Positions 27,038-35,574 of a DNA stretch of 64,000 bases are shown in pieces. Each line of letters opens with the position of its first letter. Within the stretch, counting starts at the first letter, position 1. Under the pieces are notes generated by a model that made no database searches, was not told where the DNA came from, and saw only the letters and a list, made by a program, of their open reading frames with translations. The stretch is from Nocardia cyriacigeorgica. GTDB taxonomy: Bacteria > Actinomycetota > Actinomycetes > Mycobacteriales > Mycobacteriaceae. The position numbers and the translations under genes were made by a program. The DNA lies in assembly GCF_005863245.1 (NCBI RefSeq), contig NZ_VBUT01000001.1, positions 124,001-188,000 of the forward strand, read 5' to 3'.

Positions 27038-27068
27038 CGGGCACCCCGCATGATGTGCGGGGTGCCCG
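27038..27068 (+). terminator. Terminator of the imine-reductase-like gene
   Basis: A perfect 13-bp stem (CGGGCACCCCGCA, 5-nt loop, complement), 15 nt after the stop codon, followed by TTATCC. Confidence 0.85.
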
Positions 27069-27091
27069 TTATCCAGCCGGAATCCTTGTCC

Positions 27092-27131
27092 GCCGGCCGC
27101 GGCGCCTCGGTAGAGGCGCCGCACGGCCGGC
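27092..27131 (-). terminator. Probable terminator of icd
   Basis: A hairpin with an inner 9-bp stem (CGGCGCCTC, loop GGTA) extended by an outer 8-bp stem (GCCGGCCG/CGGCCGGC) across a small bulge. It lies 39 bp past the icd stop. Confidence 0.6.
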
Positions 27132-27169
27132 AGCGGTCCTTGCCGAGCGGATCGGCTCGGCGGATCGGC

Positions 27170-28387
27170 TCAGCGGATGGCGCGCGCCAGGTTGGCGTCC
27201 AGCGCGGCCAGGAACTCCTCGGTGGTCAGGTAGCCCTGGTCACCGCCGACGAGCAGCGCGAGGTCCTTGGTCATCTGACCACCCTCGACGGTCTTGATGA
27301 CGACATCCTCGAGGGTCTGCGCGAAACCGATCACCTCGGGGGTGTTGTCCAGCTTGCCGCGGTGCTCGAGACCACGGGTCCAGGCGAAGATCGACGCGAT
27401 CGGGTTGGTCGAGGTCGGCTTGCCCTGCTGATGCTGGCGGTAGTGCCGGGTGACGGTGCCGTGCGCGGCCTCGGCCTCGCAGGTCTGGCCGTCCGGGGTC
27501 AGCAGCACCGAGGTCATCAGGCCCAGCGAACCGAAGCCCTGCGCCACCGTGTCGGACTGCACGTCGCCGTCGTAGTTCTTGCAGGCCCAGACGTAGCCGC
27601 CCTCCCACTTCATGGAGGAGGCCACCATGTCGTCGATCAGCCGGTGCTCGTAGGTCAGGCCCGCGGCGTCGAACTGGCTCTTGAACTCGGCGTCGAAGAT
27701 CTCCTGGAAGGTGTCCTTGAACATGCCGTCGTAGGCCTTCAGGATGGTGTTCTTCGTCGACATGTAGACCGGGTAGTTCTGCTGGAGGCCGTAGTTGAAC
27801 GACGCCCGCGCGAAGTCCTCGATCGACTTCTTGAAGTTGTACATACCCATGACGACGCCGCCGTCCTCGGGCATCTTCACGACCTCGTGCACGATCGGCT
27901 CACTGCCGTCGTCGGGGGTGAAGGTCAGGGTGACGGTGCCACCCTGGAAGACCTTGAAGTCGGTGGCGCGGTACTGGTCGCCGAAGGCGTGACGGCCGAT
28001 GATGATCGGCTTGGTCCAGCCGGGCACCAGGCGCGGAACGTTGGAGATGATGATCGGCGCGCGGAAGATCGTGCCGCCGAGGATGTTGCGGATGGTGCCG
28101 TTGGGCGAGCGCCACATCTTCTTGAGACCGAATTCTTCGACCCGGGCCTCGTCGGGGGTGATGGTGGCACACTTCACGCCGACGCCGTGCTTCTTGATGG
28201 CGTTCGCTGCGTCGACCGTGACCTGGTCGTCGGTCTTGTCGCGGTACTCGATGCCGAGGTCGTAATACTCGAGGTTCACATCGAGGTACGGGTGGATCAG
28301 CTTGTCCTTGATGAACTGCCAGATGATCCGGGTCATCTCGTCGCCGTCGAGTTCTACGACGGTGCCTTCAACCTTGATCTTGGACAT
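27170..28387 (-). CDS. icd: NADP-dependent isocitrate dehydrogenase
   Basis: TCA-cycle enzyme converting isocitrate to 2-oxoglutarate with NADPH formation. The 405 residues match the eukaryote-like homodimeric class (as mycobacterial Icd1): [14 protein letters not shown] at the N-terminus, the substrate motif [24 protein letters not shown], and the metal-binding [29 protein letters not shown] region. AGGAGG stands upstream of ATG 28387. The order icd - metY - metX resembles that of Mycobacterium tuberculosis. Confidence 0.96.
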   Translation of the reverse strand: MSKIKVEGTVVELDGDEMTRIIWQFIKDKLIHPYLDVNLEYYDLGIEYRDKTDDQVTVDAANAIKKHGVGVKCATITPDEARVEEFGLKKMWRSPNGTIRNILGGTIFRAPIIISNVPRLVPGWTKPIIIGRHAFGDQYRATDFKVFQGGTVTLTFTPDDGSEPIVHEVVKMPEDGGVVMGMYNFKKSIEDFARASFNYGLQQNYPVYMSTKNTILKAYDGMFKDTFQEIFDAEFKSQFDAAGLTYEHRLIDDMVASSMKWEGGYVWACKNYDGDVQSDTVAQGFGSLGLMTSVLLTPDGQTCEAEAAHGTVTRHYRQHQQGKPTSTNPIASIFAWTRGLEHRGKLDNTPEVIGFAQTLEDVVIKTVEGGQMTKDLALLVGGDQGYLTTEEFLAALDANLARAIR

Positions 28388-28678
28388 GGATCTTCGTGTC
28401 CTCCTAGGATGGTGCCCTCATTGCACGGCCAGGCGAACACGCTTGTGAGCGGACCCCAGCTGTTCAACAGACAACGTATACGCCTCGTGTTGTCCGCGAG
28501 ACGTCTGGTGCAAACAAGACAAGCGTACTGCTGGTGACTATCTCACCGCGCGGGTAGGGCAGGGTGTGAGGCGGATTACCCTCCGCCCCCGATTCCACCG
28601 CAGGTCACCCGCCACCTACACCGGGCATGGGAAGCCGGGGTTCGGTCCGCGACATGGCGCCGGTTACGATGTCGGTCA
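28388..28678. other. Divergent icd/metY promoter region
   Basis: About 290 bp between the icd start and the SAM riboswitch. It should contain both promoters; no convincing -35/-10 pair or operator could be fixed by eye. No gene is supported. Confidence 0.4.
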
Positions 28679-28786
28679 GGTCATGAGAGCCAGTGCAAAG
28701 CCCCGGCTAGCTGGACGGCAACCCTCCTGCAGCGGTGGGGTGCTCCGGGTGAGGACCGGGCTTCCGAAAGCCGGGAGCAAGCGCGC
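28679..28786 (+). ncRNA. SAM-IV riboswitch
   Basis: The leader shows the conserved SAM-I/SAM-IV core: GGTCATGAGAGCCAG, CAAAGCCCCGGCTAGCTGG, CGGCAACCCTCC, GCGGTGGGGTGC, then GGTGAGGACC closing the first helix. A downstream hairpin (GGCTTCCGAAAGCC) and AGCAAGCGCG follow, the 3' hairpin/pseudoknot arrangement that defines the actinobacterial SAM-IV class. It senses S-adenosylmethionine and would lower metY-metX expression when SAM is plentiful. Ends are approximate. Confidence 0.87.
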
Positions 28787-28804
28787 ATGTAGGAGGTCAC
28801 CGAG

Positions 28805-28840
28805 ATGTGTTGTTGTTGTTTGTCGCTCACGCACAGATAA
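28805..28840 (+). CDS. Cysteine-rich leader peptide MCCCCLSLTHR
   Basis: An 11-codon ORF with four consecutive TGT cysteine codons directly after the start. AGGAGGT is 7-8 nt upstream of ATG 28805. It lies between the SAM-IV riboswitch and metY, 36 nt before the metY start. Poly-Cys leader ORFs that act as cysteine-responsive attenuators upstream of sulfur genes are known in mycobacteria; the same role is inferred here. The encoded peptide itself is unlikely to have a function. Confidence 0.75.
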   Translation: MCCCCLSLTHR

Positions 28841-28876
28841 CCCAGTAGTCCCGGCGAACACCTTCTGGAGCCTTCC

Positions 28877-30202
28877 TTGACCGACACCATCACGCCCGAT
28901 CCCACTGCTTCTTGGTCCTTCGAGACCAAGCAGATCCACGCGGGTCAGGCCCCCGACGCCAGCACCGGCGCCCGTGCGCTACCGATCTATCAGACGACCT
29001 CTTACGCGTTCCGCGATACCGATCATGCGGCGGCGTTGTTCGGTTTGGCCGAGCCGGGCAACATTTATACCCGGATCATGAATCCGACCCAGGACGCGGT
29101 CGAGCAGCGTATCGCCGCGTTGGAGGGCGGGGTCGCGGCACTGTTGGTGGCGTCGGGGCAGGCCGCGGAAACGTATGCGATCTTGAATGTGGCCGGGGCG
29201 GGGGATCACATCGTGTCCAGCCCGCACCTGTACGGCGGCACCTACAACCTGTTCCGCTACAGCCTGCCCAAACTCGGGATCGAAGTCTCCTTCGTCGAGG
29301 ACCCCGACGACCTGGCGCAGTGGGAAGCGGCGGTACGCCCCAACACCAAGGCCTTCTTCGGTGAGACCATCGCCAACCCCTCCAGCGCGGTCTTCGACAT
29401 CCCCGGCATCGCCGGCATCGCGCATGCGGCGGGGGTGCCGTTGATCGTGGACAACACCGTCGCCACCCCCTACCTGATCCAACCGTTGGCCCACGGCGCC
29501 GACATCGTGGTGCATTCGGCCACCAAATACCTCGGCGGCCACGGCGCCGCGGTGGCCGGGGTGATCGTCGACGGCGGCCACTTCGACTGGACCGTCACCG
29601 ACGCGACCGGCCAGTCCCGGTTCCCGGGGTTCACCACCCCCGACCCCAGCTATCACGGGGCGGTGTTCGCCGACCTCGGTGCTCCCGCGTATGCGTTGAA
29701 GGCGCGGGTGCAGTTGTTGCGGGATCTGGGGTCGGCGGTGTCGCCGTTCAATGCCTTCCTCATCGCCCAGGGCATCGAAACCCTGAGCCTGCGGGTGGAA
29801 CGTCACGTCGCCAACGCGGTCGCGGTCGCGCAGTTCCTCACCGAGCAGCCGCAGGTGGAGTCGGTCGCCTACGCCGGACTGCCGTCCTCGCCGTGGTACG
29901 AGCGCGGTCAGCACCTCGCGCCGAAGGGGGTGGGGGCGATCGTGTCGTTCGAACTGGCCGGCGGGGTCGACGCGGGCAAGAAGTTCGTCGACGCGCTCAC
30001 CCTGCACTCCCACGTCGCCAACATCGGCGACGTCCGCTCCCTGGTCATCCACCCCGCCTCCACCACCCACTCCCAACTCACCCCCGAACAACAACTCGCC
30101 GCAGGCGTCACCCCCGGCCTGGTCCGCCTCGCCGTCGGCATCGAAGGCATCAACGACATCCTCACCGACCTGCGTGCGGGACTGACGGCGGCGGCGACGT
30201 GA
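28877..30202 (+). CDS. metY: O-acetylhomoserine sulfhydrylase (aminocarboxypropyltransferase)
   Basis: PLP enzyme making homocysteine from O-acetylhomoserine and sulfide. The 441 residues belong to the Cys/Met metabolism PLP family: [40 protein letters not shown] and the PLP-Lys motif [11 protein letters not shown]. The start is TTG 28877, with GGAG 6 nt upstream, which gives the family N-terminus. metX overlaps its stop (GTGA). Expression should respond to SAM and probably cysteine. Confidence 0.94.
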   Translation: MTDTITPDPTASWSFETKQIHAGQAPDASTGARALPIYQTTSYAFRDTDHAAALFGLAEPGNIYTRIMNPTQDAVEQRIAALEGGVAALLVASGQAAETYAILNVAGAGDHIVSSPHLYGGTYNLFRYSLPKLGIEVSFVEDPDDLAQWEAAVRPNTKAFFGETIANPSSAVFDIPGIAGIAHAAGVPLIVDNTVATPYLIQPLAHGADIVVHSATKYLGGHGAAVAGVIVDGGHFDWTVTDATGQSRFPGFTTPDPSYHGAVFADLGAPAYALKARVQLLRDLGSAVSPFNAFLIAQGIETLSLRVERHVANAVAVAQFLTEQPQVESVAYAGLPSSPWYERGQHLAPKGVGAIVSFELAGGVDAGKKFVDALTLHSHVANIGDVRSLVIHPASTTHSQLTPEQQLAAGVTPGLVRLAVGIEGINDILTDLRAGLTAAAT

Positions 30203-31347
30203 CCGTGAGCGCCGACCACAGCAGCCCCCGTCTGGCGGCGGCCGAGTTGCCGCCGCCGGACGGCCGACTCGGCATCATCGCCGTCGGGGATATCGCGCTG
30301 GAGAACGGCGCCACCATCCCCGACGTACACCTGGCCGTGCAGCGCTGGGGCGAGTTGTCGCCCGCCCTGGACAACGTGGTGCTGGTAGAGCACGCCCTGA
30401 CCGGCGACTCGCATGTGGTCGGCGGCCCGAACGACGTCCACCCGGAACCCGGCTGGTGGGAGGGCATGGTCGGCCCCGGCGCGCCGCTGGACACCGACGA
30501 ATGGTGTGTCGTCGCGACGAACGTGCTCGGCGGCTGCAAGGGCAGCACCGGGCCGTCGTCGCAGGCGCCCGACGGGAAGCCGTGGGGTTCGCGGTTCCCG
30601 GAGATCTCCATCCGCGATCAGGTCACTGCCGAGGCAGCCCTGCTGGACCGGCTCGGCGTCGAGCGGCTGGCCGCCGTCGTCGGCGGGTCGATGGGTGGCA
30701 TGCGGGTGCTGGAGTGGATGGTCGGCGCACCCGAGCGCGTCTCGGCGGCACTGGTCCTCGCGGTCGGCGCACGCGCGACCGCCGACCAGATCGGCACCCA
30801 GACCACCCAGATCGCGGCCATCCAGGCCGATCCGGACTGGCAGGGCGGCGACTACCACGACACCGGCCGCAGCCCCACCGCCGGCATGGGGATCGCGCGG
30901 CGCATCGCGCACCTGAGCTACCGCACCGAGGCCGAGCTCGACCATCGCTTCGAGAACCGGCCGCAGGGCGATGAGGATCCGTGGCGCGGCGGACGGTACG
31001 CGGTGCAGAGCTACCTCGAATACCAGGCCGAAAAGCTGTGCAAGCGTTTCGATCCGGCCACCTATGTGCTGCTGAGCGAGGCGATGAACCGGCACGACGT
31101 GGGCCGCGGGCGCGGCGGTATCGCGGCCGCCCTGGCGAATACGCCGGTGCCGTGTGTGGTCGGTGGGGTGGATTCCGACCGGCTGTACCCGCTCTACACC
31201 CAGCAGGAGCTGGCCGACGCGCTCCCGGGCTGTCAGGGCTTGGAGGTCGTGCACTCCCGCGACGGGCACGACGGGTTCCTCACCGAAGCGGCGGCGGTGT
31301 CGAAGCTACTGATCCAGACCATGAACCTGGCCCGCAACACGCGCTGA
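30199..31347 (+). CDS. metX: Homoserine O-acetyltransferase
   Basis: Acetylates homoserine for the metY-encoded sulfhydrylase. The 382-residue alpha/beta-fold enzyme shows the MetX signatures [29 protein letters not shown], the nucleophile elbow [14 protein letters not shown], and the C-terminal Asp ([10 protein letters not shown]) and His (SRDGHDGFL) of the triad. GTG 30199 overlaps the metY stop by 4 nt. Last gene of the methionine operon. Confidence 0.95.
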   Translation: MTVSADHSSPRLAAAELPPPDGRLGIIAVGDIALENGATIPDVHLAVQRWGELSPALDNVVLVEHALTGDSHVVGGPNDVHPEPGWWEGMVGPGAPLDTDEWCVVATNVLGGCKGSTGPSSQAPDGKPWGSRFPEISIRDQVTAEAALLDRLGVERLAAVVGGSMGGMRVLEWMVGAPERVSAALVLAVGARATADQIGTQTTQIAAIQADPDWQGGDYHDTGRSPTAGMGIARRIAHLSYRTEAELDHRFENRPQGDEDPWRGGRYAVQSYLEYQAEKLCKRFDPATYVLLSEAMNRHDVGRGRGGIAAALANTPVPCVVGGVDSDRLYPLYTQQELADALPGCQGLEVVHSRDGHDGFLTEAAAVSKLLIQTMNLARNTR

Positions 31348-31349
31348 GA

Positions 31350-31379
31350 CAGCACCGGCGGCCTGGGCGGCCGGTGTCT
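31350..31379. terminator. Convergent terminator after metX
   Basis: A GC-rich imperfect hairpin, with CACCGGCGGCC facing GGCGGCCGGTG, in the 30-bp gap between metX and the convergent DUF3017 gene. Confidence 0.55.
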
Positions 31380-31704
31380 AACTGACGCCGAGGGAGTTGA
31401 TGGTGGCCGCGATGAACACGATCGAGCTACCGAGCAGCGTCAGCGCGCCGACGTCGAACGGCTTGCTGCGCACCGCGAGCAACCCGACGCGCGCCGTGGG
31501 CAGGCACAGCCGGAACGCGGCGGCCAGCAGCGTGGCGCCGCCGAAGAACAGCGCACCGCGGCGCCAGCGCTCCGAGGCCACGAACACGATCGCCACCACG
31601 ATGACCAGCGCCACGATCACCATCGGCAGGTGACAGCGGAAGAACTGCGTCGCCCAACTCTCGCCGGGCCGTCGTTCGGCGGTCGGTGTGTCGGCATCGG
31701 TCAC
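31378..31704 (-). CDS. DUF3017 membrane protein
   Basis: A 108-residue protein with three hydrophobic helices (MVIVALVIVVAIVFVA, GALFFGGATLLAAAFRL and the C-terminal LTLLGSSIVFIAATI). It resembles the actinobacterial DUF3017 family, which often lies near metX and folD; its function is unknown. GTG 31704 gives an N-terminus typical of the family; an in-frame ATG further upstream is less likely. Confidence 0.75.
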   Translation of the reverse strand: MTDADTPTAERRPGESWATQFFRCHLPMVIVALVIVVAIVFVASERWRRGALFFGGATLLAAAFRLCLPTARVGLLAVRSKPFDVGALTLLGSSIVFIAATINSLGVS

Positions 31705-31788
31705 GCCGTCGATTGTTGCAGACCTGCCGCGGGCGGCCGTGCGCTGGACATCGCAACGGCTTTCACCCAGCACGGCCACCACCGCGGC

Positions 31789-32190
31789 CTAGTCGACGAC
31801 CGCGACTCCCTCGACCTCGATCAGATGCTCGGGTGTGAACAAGGCCGCCACACCCACCAGCGTCACCGCGGTCTCCGGGAACGCGTAGTGCTCACGCGCG
31901 GCCGCACCGCCGGCCCCGAGCTCCGCGAACTTCGACGGGTCCCAATCCACCACATAGAACCGCACGCTCACCAGGTCGGCCGCCGTCCCGCCTGCCGCCT
32001 CGAGTGCCTTCCCGAGGTTGATCAACGCCTGCGCCGTCTGCGCCGCCAGCCCGTCGGCGACCACACCCGATTCGTCGACGCCGACCTGGCCGGACAGGTG
32101 AATGATCGTGCTCCCCTTGGCCGCCGTGGCGTGCGCGAAGCCTGGTGCGGGCGGCTGTGCCCCCGCCGGATTGTGCGATGTGCTGACCAT
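31789..32190 (-). CDS. RidA-family protein
   Basis: A 133-residue RidA/YjgF-like protein with GSTIIHLSGQVGVDESG, QTAQALINLGKALEAAGGTAADLVSVRFYVVD and a C-terminal Glu/Ala motif. RidA proteins hydrolyse reactive enamine/imine intermediates of amino acid metabolism, though several subgroups have other roles. ATG 32190 is 7 nt after TACAGT, suggesting leaderless expression. It was the original divergent neighbour of trmL before the mobile element inserted. Confidence 0.87.
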   Translation of the reverse strand: MVSTSHNPAGAQPPAPGFAHATAAKGSTIIHLSGQVGVDESGVVADGLAAQTAQALINLGKALEAAGGTAADLVSVRFYVVDWDPSKFAELGAGGAAAREHYAFPETAVTLVGVAALFTPEHLIEVEGVAVVD

Positions 32191-32280
32191 GGCGCGCACT
32201 GTATCGGGCCCCACCGACACGTGCCTGCCATCGCACCACCCGGATGATCGACCTCCGGTCCATCCACCGAGAATGGTGGC

Positions 32281-32304
32281 GTGTTCCGACTGATGTTCCA
32301 TGAG
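32281..32304 (+). pseudogene. trmL: Detached 5' end of trmL at the left junction
   Basis: GTG TTC CGA CTG ATG TTC CAT GAG encodes VFRLMFHE, the original N-terminus of TrmL. The frame then runs into the mobile element and stops at 32637 without resemblance to TrmL. Joining these bases to the sequence after 43453 restores VFRLMFHEPCIPPNTGNA in frame, which shows this is the severed 5' end of the gene. Confidence 0.85.
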
Positions 32305-32328
32305 TCTAACATCATGTTCCGCACAACA
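32290..32328. mobile_element. attL junction
   Basis: The 15-bp core (32290-32304) is followed by element sequence ending in GCACAACA (32321-32328). In the excised circle this arm pairs as an inverted repeat with TGTTGTGC at 43426-43433, the symmetry expected for an attP site of a serine integrase. Confidence 0.8.
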
Positions 32329-32943
32329 ACTAGTAAAATTCCCCCGTTCCTACGCTGGGAGAGCGGGAGCGGAGGGAAGCGCAGGGGCACCCCGGTACCG
32401 CAAGGTACGGGAGCGCCCTTAACGCAAGAGAAGCCACGCCGGTCGGTTGGTCGCTTCGGTTGCTTGGTACGCACGCGGGCACGGGGATTACTCGGCCCGC
32501 CGGGACTGGGATTCTGCACAGAGCCACGCACGTGGATACAGCGCCCGGAAACCGGGATGTCCTCCACATGCGTTGCCCCAACCACGGGGCAACCGCCCGA
32601 GTCCGCCTTTACCGGCGGCTCTGTGTCATCGGAATAGATGCAGTTGCCCCACAACGGGCGACGGCATCCGGGGTGAGCGGACCTACCCGTGTCGGTCGCT
32701 ACGGGCACACAGCGCCAAGGTTGGGTGAGTGGCTGAAGCGCCAGAATCGCGTAGGGTCATCCCTACGGCGGAATCTGCTAGACCCAGGTTCTCGCCCAGG
32801 CCCCGGTCCGGACTGCAATCCGTTCCGGGGCTGACTTGTATCGGCGAGAGTAGCAGGCCCCTGCCAGAATCTCGAGCCAGTGAGGCTATAGCCTGCCGTC
32901 ACGACAGGTCAGATTGGCCCAATTGGACCGGTACACTTCGTCA
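32305..32943. other. Structured left end of the element, no supported gene
   Basis: About 640 bp with no convincing gene. Two hairpins stand out: CGTAGGG-TCAT-CCCTACG (32750-32767), and GCCCCGG (32800-32806) with CCGGGGC (32825-32831) enclosing an inner CGGA/TCCG stem. The latter could terminate transcription that enters from the severed trmL promoter. A stretch from about 32722 looks faintly like a class II tRNA but does not fold as one. Confidence 0.45.
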
Positions 32944-33462
32944 ATGACTCAGCCTGCGGCAACAATCATTGCTGGATCGTTGGCTGTCGTGGCAGCGGCG
33001 ATCGCGTTCATCGGCTTGCTTGTGAACCTCCATCACCAGCACCGAGCCGAAAGGCGCAGTCGGGCGATAGATCAGATCACAGAAGCTGTGGCTGCGGTCG
33101 AGACCCTGGCAGCTGTTCTCGGATGGTTGCCCAAGGCTGAACCAGGAAGTGACAGCACCAAACGAGCCAACCAGAAGGCGATCGACACAATCGAGCGTGT
33201 TCAGATCGCCACTGCACGGCTTGAGGTCTTCGGGCTGGATAAAGCGGCCGAAGCGACGAGGGCATATACGTTAGCAGCCGTAGCGGCAGGCGGTAGCAAG
33301 TCGAACCCGCCATCGGAAGCCGATAACGCACGAGCCGCCAGCCGCGCACACGCCGTAGATTTACTTCGAGATGCCCGACGACAACTTGAGATGGGTGCTA
33401 CCCGGACCGCATACGAGAAGACCCGTAGGTGGATCAAACATCAGAGGCTAGATCGTGCTTGA
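32944..33462 (+). CDS. Small membrane-anchored protein of the element
   Basis: A 172-residue protein with one N-terminal transmembrane helix (IIAGSLAVVAAAIAFIGLLVNL) and a helical, charged cytoplasmic domain (SRAIDQITEAVAAVETLAAVL and RAHAVDLLRDARRQLEMGATRTAYEKTRRW). It is the only rightward gene in the left half of the element. ATG 32944 lies exactly 6 nt after TACACT, so it is probably leaderless. Solo expression near an attachment site is typical of accessory genes such as superinfection-exclusion factors, but no function is recognised. Confidence 0.65.
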   Translation: MTQPAATIIAGSLAVVAAAIAFIGLLVNLHHQHRAERRSRAIDQITEAVAAVETLAAVLGWLPKAEPGSDSTKRANQKAIDTIERVQIATARLEVFGLDKAAEATRAYTLAAVAAGGSKSNPPSEADNARAASRAHAVDLLRDARRQLEMGATRTAYEKTRRWIKHQRLDRA

Positions 33463-33480
33463 GCCCGGCCAGCCCTTCTT

Positions 33481-34074
33481 TCACCACGGGTTTCGGGATA
33501 CCCACCACTTCGACATGGACGGCGAGATCCCGCCCGTAATCGGCATATCTACCGGGGAAATAATCAAGCCGCGCGGATCCAGTACGAATTCTTGTTTATC
33601 GTCGTAGAAACCCAACACCTCATGCCTGGTAATCATAGGCGTGGAGTAAACCTGACCCTCACCGGTACGTATGGCATGAGTCCGCGCATACTTCTCGGCA
33701 ACCCTGAAATCACTAGTCCACGACATACCGAGCTTGAATTCCGGGTTACAACCACGGTAAAGATCACCGTCGCCCGGTGGGGTTTCGATACGCATGAACG
33801 AACGAGCCTTCCGATACATCTCGGACCACTCGGCAGGCCCCAGATCCGTAGTCGGGAACGGCCCATGCCAAGAAATCTCGATCGCCTCAGCCAGCGATTC
33901 GTTATCCGTGAATCCGCCGTCTTTGAACACGGCGTACAGGTCCCGTGGCGGGATATCCCCCTCACCCCGCACCAGCCCTGATGGGAAGTCAGCCACGCGG
34001 ATACCCGCTTGCGTCGAACCGGTCAGCGGGTGCGCCCCACCAGTTCCGGGACAGCGGAAGACCTTTCCGGCCAC
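33481..34074 (-). CDS. Element protein with an ADP-ribosyltransferase-like motif set
   Basis: A protein of up to 197 residues. The central run has an Arg in DLYRGCNPEF, a Ser-Trp-Thr-Ser in LGMSWTSDFRVAEKYA, and Glu in KQEFVLDPRGL. This R...STS...ExE-like order is reminiscent of ADP-ribosyltransferase folds found in phage proteins, but the match is by eye only. The upstream part overlaps the HNH gene by up to 86 nt, so the true start may lie further in. It is the last gene of the leftward cluster. Confidence 0.45.
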   Translation of the reverse strand: MAGKVFRCPGTGGAHPLTGSTQAGIRVADFPSGLVRGEGDIPPRDLYAVFKDGGFTDNESLAEAIEISWHGPFPTTDLGPAEWSEMYRKARSFMRIETPPGDGDLYRGCNPEFKLGMSWTSDFRVAEKYARTHAIRTGEGQVYSTPMITRHEVLGFYDDKQEFVLDPRGLIISPVDMPITGGISPSMSKWWVSRNPW

Positions 34075-34387
34075 CCCAGCGTTCCGGGCCTTCGCCCGGC
34101 TCGTGGTTGTGTGTAGGTGCTGGCACTACTCGGTTACCTCGGCGAGCGTTGCAGCCCCGGTGGGCGGCACGGAGTTCGCCGAGCCGGTGACCCCCCAAGC
34201 TCACCGGGGCGACGTGATCAGCGGTGAAACTCCGGGCGTCGGTGTACGGAAGGTCCAGGTCGATATCCTCTCCGCAGATCCAACACGCATTGTTCTGTTG
34301 CCGAAGCCGGGCAGCGGCCCGGCGGTAGTCCCGCCGGTCCAAGTCCCTGCGCCTGCGGCGAATATCTCCGGACGATCTGACAGCCAT
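33989..34387 (-). CDS. HNH endonuclease
   Basis: A 132-residue HNH nuclease. The zinc and active-site motif runs CWICGEDIDLD ... FTADHVAPVSLGGH ... NLRAAHRGCNARRGNR-type: here AAHRGCNARRGNR, with the paired CxxC and later Cys for zinc and His in DHV as the base. The N-terminus is strongly basic (RRRRRDLDRRDYRRAAARL). In phages HNH proteins near the end of the genome often assist DNA packaging; none of its usual terminase partners is visible here. ATG 34387 was chosen over an upstream Met by its basic DNA-binding N-terminus. Confidence 0.82.
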   Translation of the reverse strand: MAVRSSGDIRRRRRDLDRRDYRRAAARLRQQNNACWICGEDIDLDLPYTDARSFTADHVAPVSLGGHRLGELRAAHRGCNARRGNRVVPAPTHNHEPGEGPERWGGRKGLPLSRNWWGAPADRFDASGYPRG

Positions 34388-34501
34388 GAAAGGCCTCTCC
34401 AATCAAGGTAACGATTCGATAACTAGCGAATTTGGCCCGTCCAGGCCGAAAGAAGGCCACGCACCCCAAGGTTCTGACCAGGGCTTTTGCTCTACGGTCG
34501 A

Positions 34502-34529
34502 TATATACGGGACGGGGGTATTTTTTGAC
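34502..34529 (-). promoter_or_regulatory. Leftward promoter ahead of the HNH gene
   Basis: On the minus strand GTCAAA (34529-34524), a 16-nt spacer, and TATATA (34507-34502) form a plausible promoter. It resembles the two duplicated element promoters at 38.3 and 38.7 kb, which also have an A-run after the -35 and a TATA-type -10. Confidence 0.5.
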
Positions 34530-34584
34530 GGTATGCCGAGAGAGCGTCAGGCACCCCGCCGAGGGGTACCCCGCCCACCCCAGA

Positions 34585-34612
34585 GGCCGGAGGAGGGCAG
34601 AAACCTCCGGCC
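34585..34612 (-). terminator. Hairpin downstream of the 278-residue protein gene
   Basis: GGCCGGAGG and its complement form a 9-bp stem with a 10-nt loop, 19 bp after the end of the leftward gene. There is no T tract. Confidence 0.55.
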
Positions 34613-34630
34613 CAAATCACGCCTGGACAG

Positions 34631-35467
34631 TCACCACTTGACGATCTGAATCTCAGCGTCTTCGGAATCGACCCAAGTCTGTCGCCATCCGCCATTGACG
34701 CGCTCGGTCTTATTCACCTCGGTAGGCCGCGCATACGGCTTGTACTCACGCACCGAGCTGATCGGCTTGACCTCGATGCCCGCCTTGAGCAAGGCAGACC
34801 ACTTACCACCACGCCCCTTGGAATCCCATGCCTCCCACAGCGCTCGACGTTCGGCACCTGTGCCTGTGGTTGGGCACACCAAACCCACGCACTGATCGAG
34901 CGTCGTCAGTACACGACCTTCGAGGGCGGCGGCGGCACGGAAAGCGTTGAAACCTTCCTCAATCTCGGCGATCAGATCACCAGCCTTCATCCACGCTGTT
35001 TGAATCTCCATCGGCTTACCGACCAGCGTGGACGGGTCAGCATCAGGATCGATCTGCTCGGCCAGTGCACGGAACTGCTGGAGATTGAGACCGAGGTGAG
35101 CGCCGACCGCCTTGAAGTTCTCTGCACTGGTCTTGTTGTACTCCTGCACCAGAGCGGCAGTGACCTGCTGCTTAACCTGCTGGTCGATTAGGCTCTCGGC
35201 AGTACCCGCGACCTGCCATGTGTGCGTACCCTGCTGGCTGCCCACGGCAGTGGCGATAGCCAAGGTGTGCAGGTCATTCAACCGGGATTCCGGCTCGCCA
35301 TTGATGACCGCCTGAGTCAGGTCATGGACGTAGCTGACCTGGCGATATTTGTAAGCGTCGTAGTTGGCATCGATCTGAAGCCACTTCTTCGACAAGGCAC
35401 CGCCGTTGGCTGCCACGAGTCGGGCACGGCTGGTGTGGTCCTGGTAAGCGTCGTGAAATTCGTACAC
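34631..35467 (-). CDS. Uncharacterised 278-residue element protein
   Basis: No family recognised. The protein is largely helical, with a central Gln/Ala-rich part (ESLIDQQVKQQVTAALVQEYNKTSAENFKAVGAHLGLNLQQFRALAEQ), one CVGLVCP pair of Cys, and a C-terminal basic and Trp-rich end (NGGWRQTWVDSEDAEIQIVKW). The start is a GTG at 35467 behind AGAAAG. It is the largest unknown gene of the element and is isolated by terminators on both sides, so it forms its own unit. A structural or DNA-processing role cannot be told apart from sequence. Confidence 0.6.
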   Translation of the reverse strand: MYEFHDAYQDHTSRARLVAANGGALSKKWLQIDANYDAYKYRQVSYVHDLTQAVINGEPESRLNDLHTLAIATAVGSQQGTHTWQVAGTAESLIDQQVKQQVTAALVQEYNKTSAENFKAVGAHLGLNLQQFRALAEQIDPDADPSTLVGKPMEIQTAWMKAGDLIAEIEEGFNAFRAAAALEGRVLTTLDQCVGLVCPTTGTGAERRALWEAWDSKGRGGKWSALLKAGIEVKPISSVREYKPYARPTEVNKTERVNGGWRQTWVDSEDAEIQIVKW

Positions 35468-35494
35468 AGTTGATCTTTCTCTAGATACAACAAA

Positions 35495-35515
35495 GGGCCG
35501 CTAGATCGGCGGCCC
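35495..35515 (-). terminator. Leftward intrinsic terminator
   Basis: GGGCCGC / GCGGCCC 7-bp stem with loop TAGATCG, followed on the minus strand by TTTGTTG. It separates the small-gene operon from the 278-residue protein gene. Confidence 0.75.
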
Positions 35516-35574
35516 CGAATCGGTATGTGGTTGGAGAGCTATAGCGCTCTCAAGTTCCGGAGAGGGTGGATCCC

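Noticed and set aside
32722-32831. tRNA-like sequence (GAGTGGCTGAAGCGCC D-arm-like start, possible long variable arm)
   Set aside because: No 7-nt anticodon loop, no TTC-type T loop and no closing acceptor stem could be formed; the stems fit simple hairpins better.
34492-34695. Short minus-strand frame after the 278-residue protein gene
   Set aside because: Overlaps a hairpin and has no ribosome site or recognisable composition.
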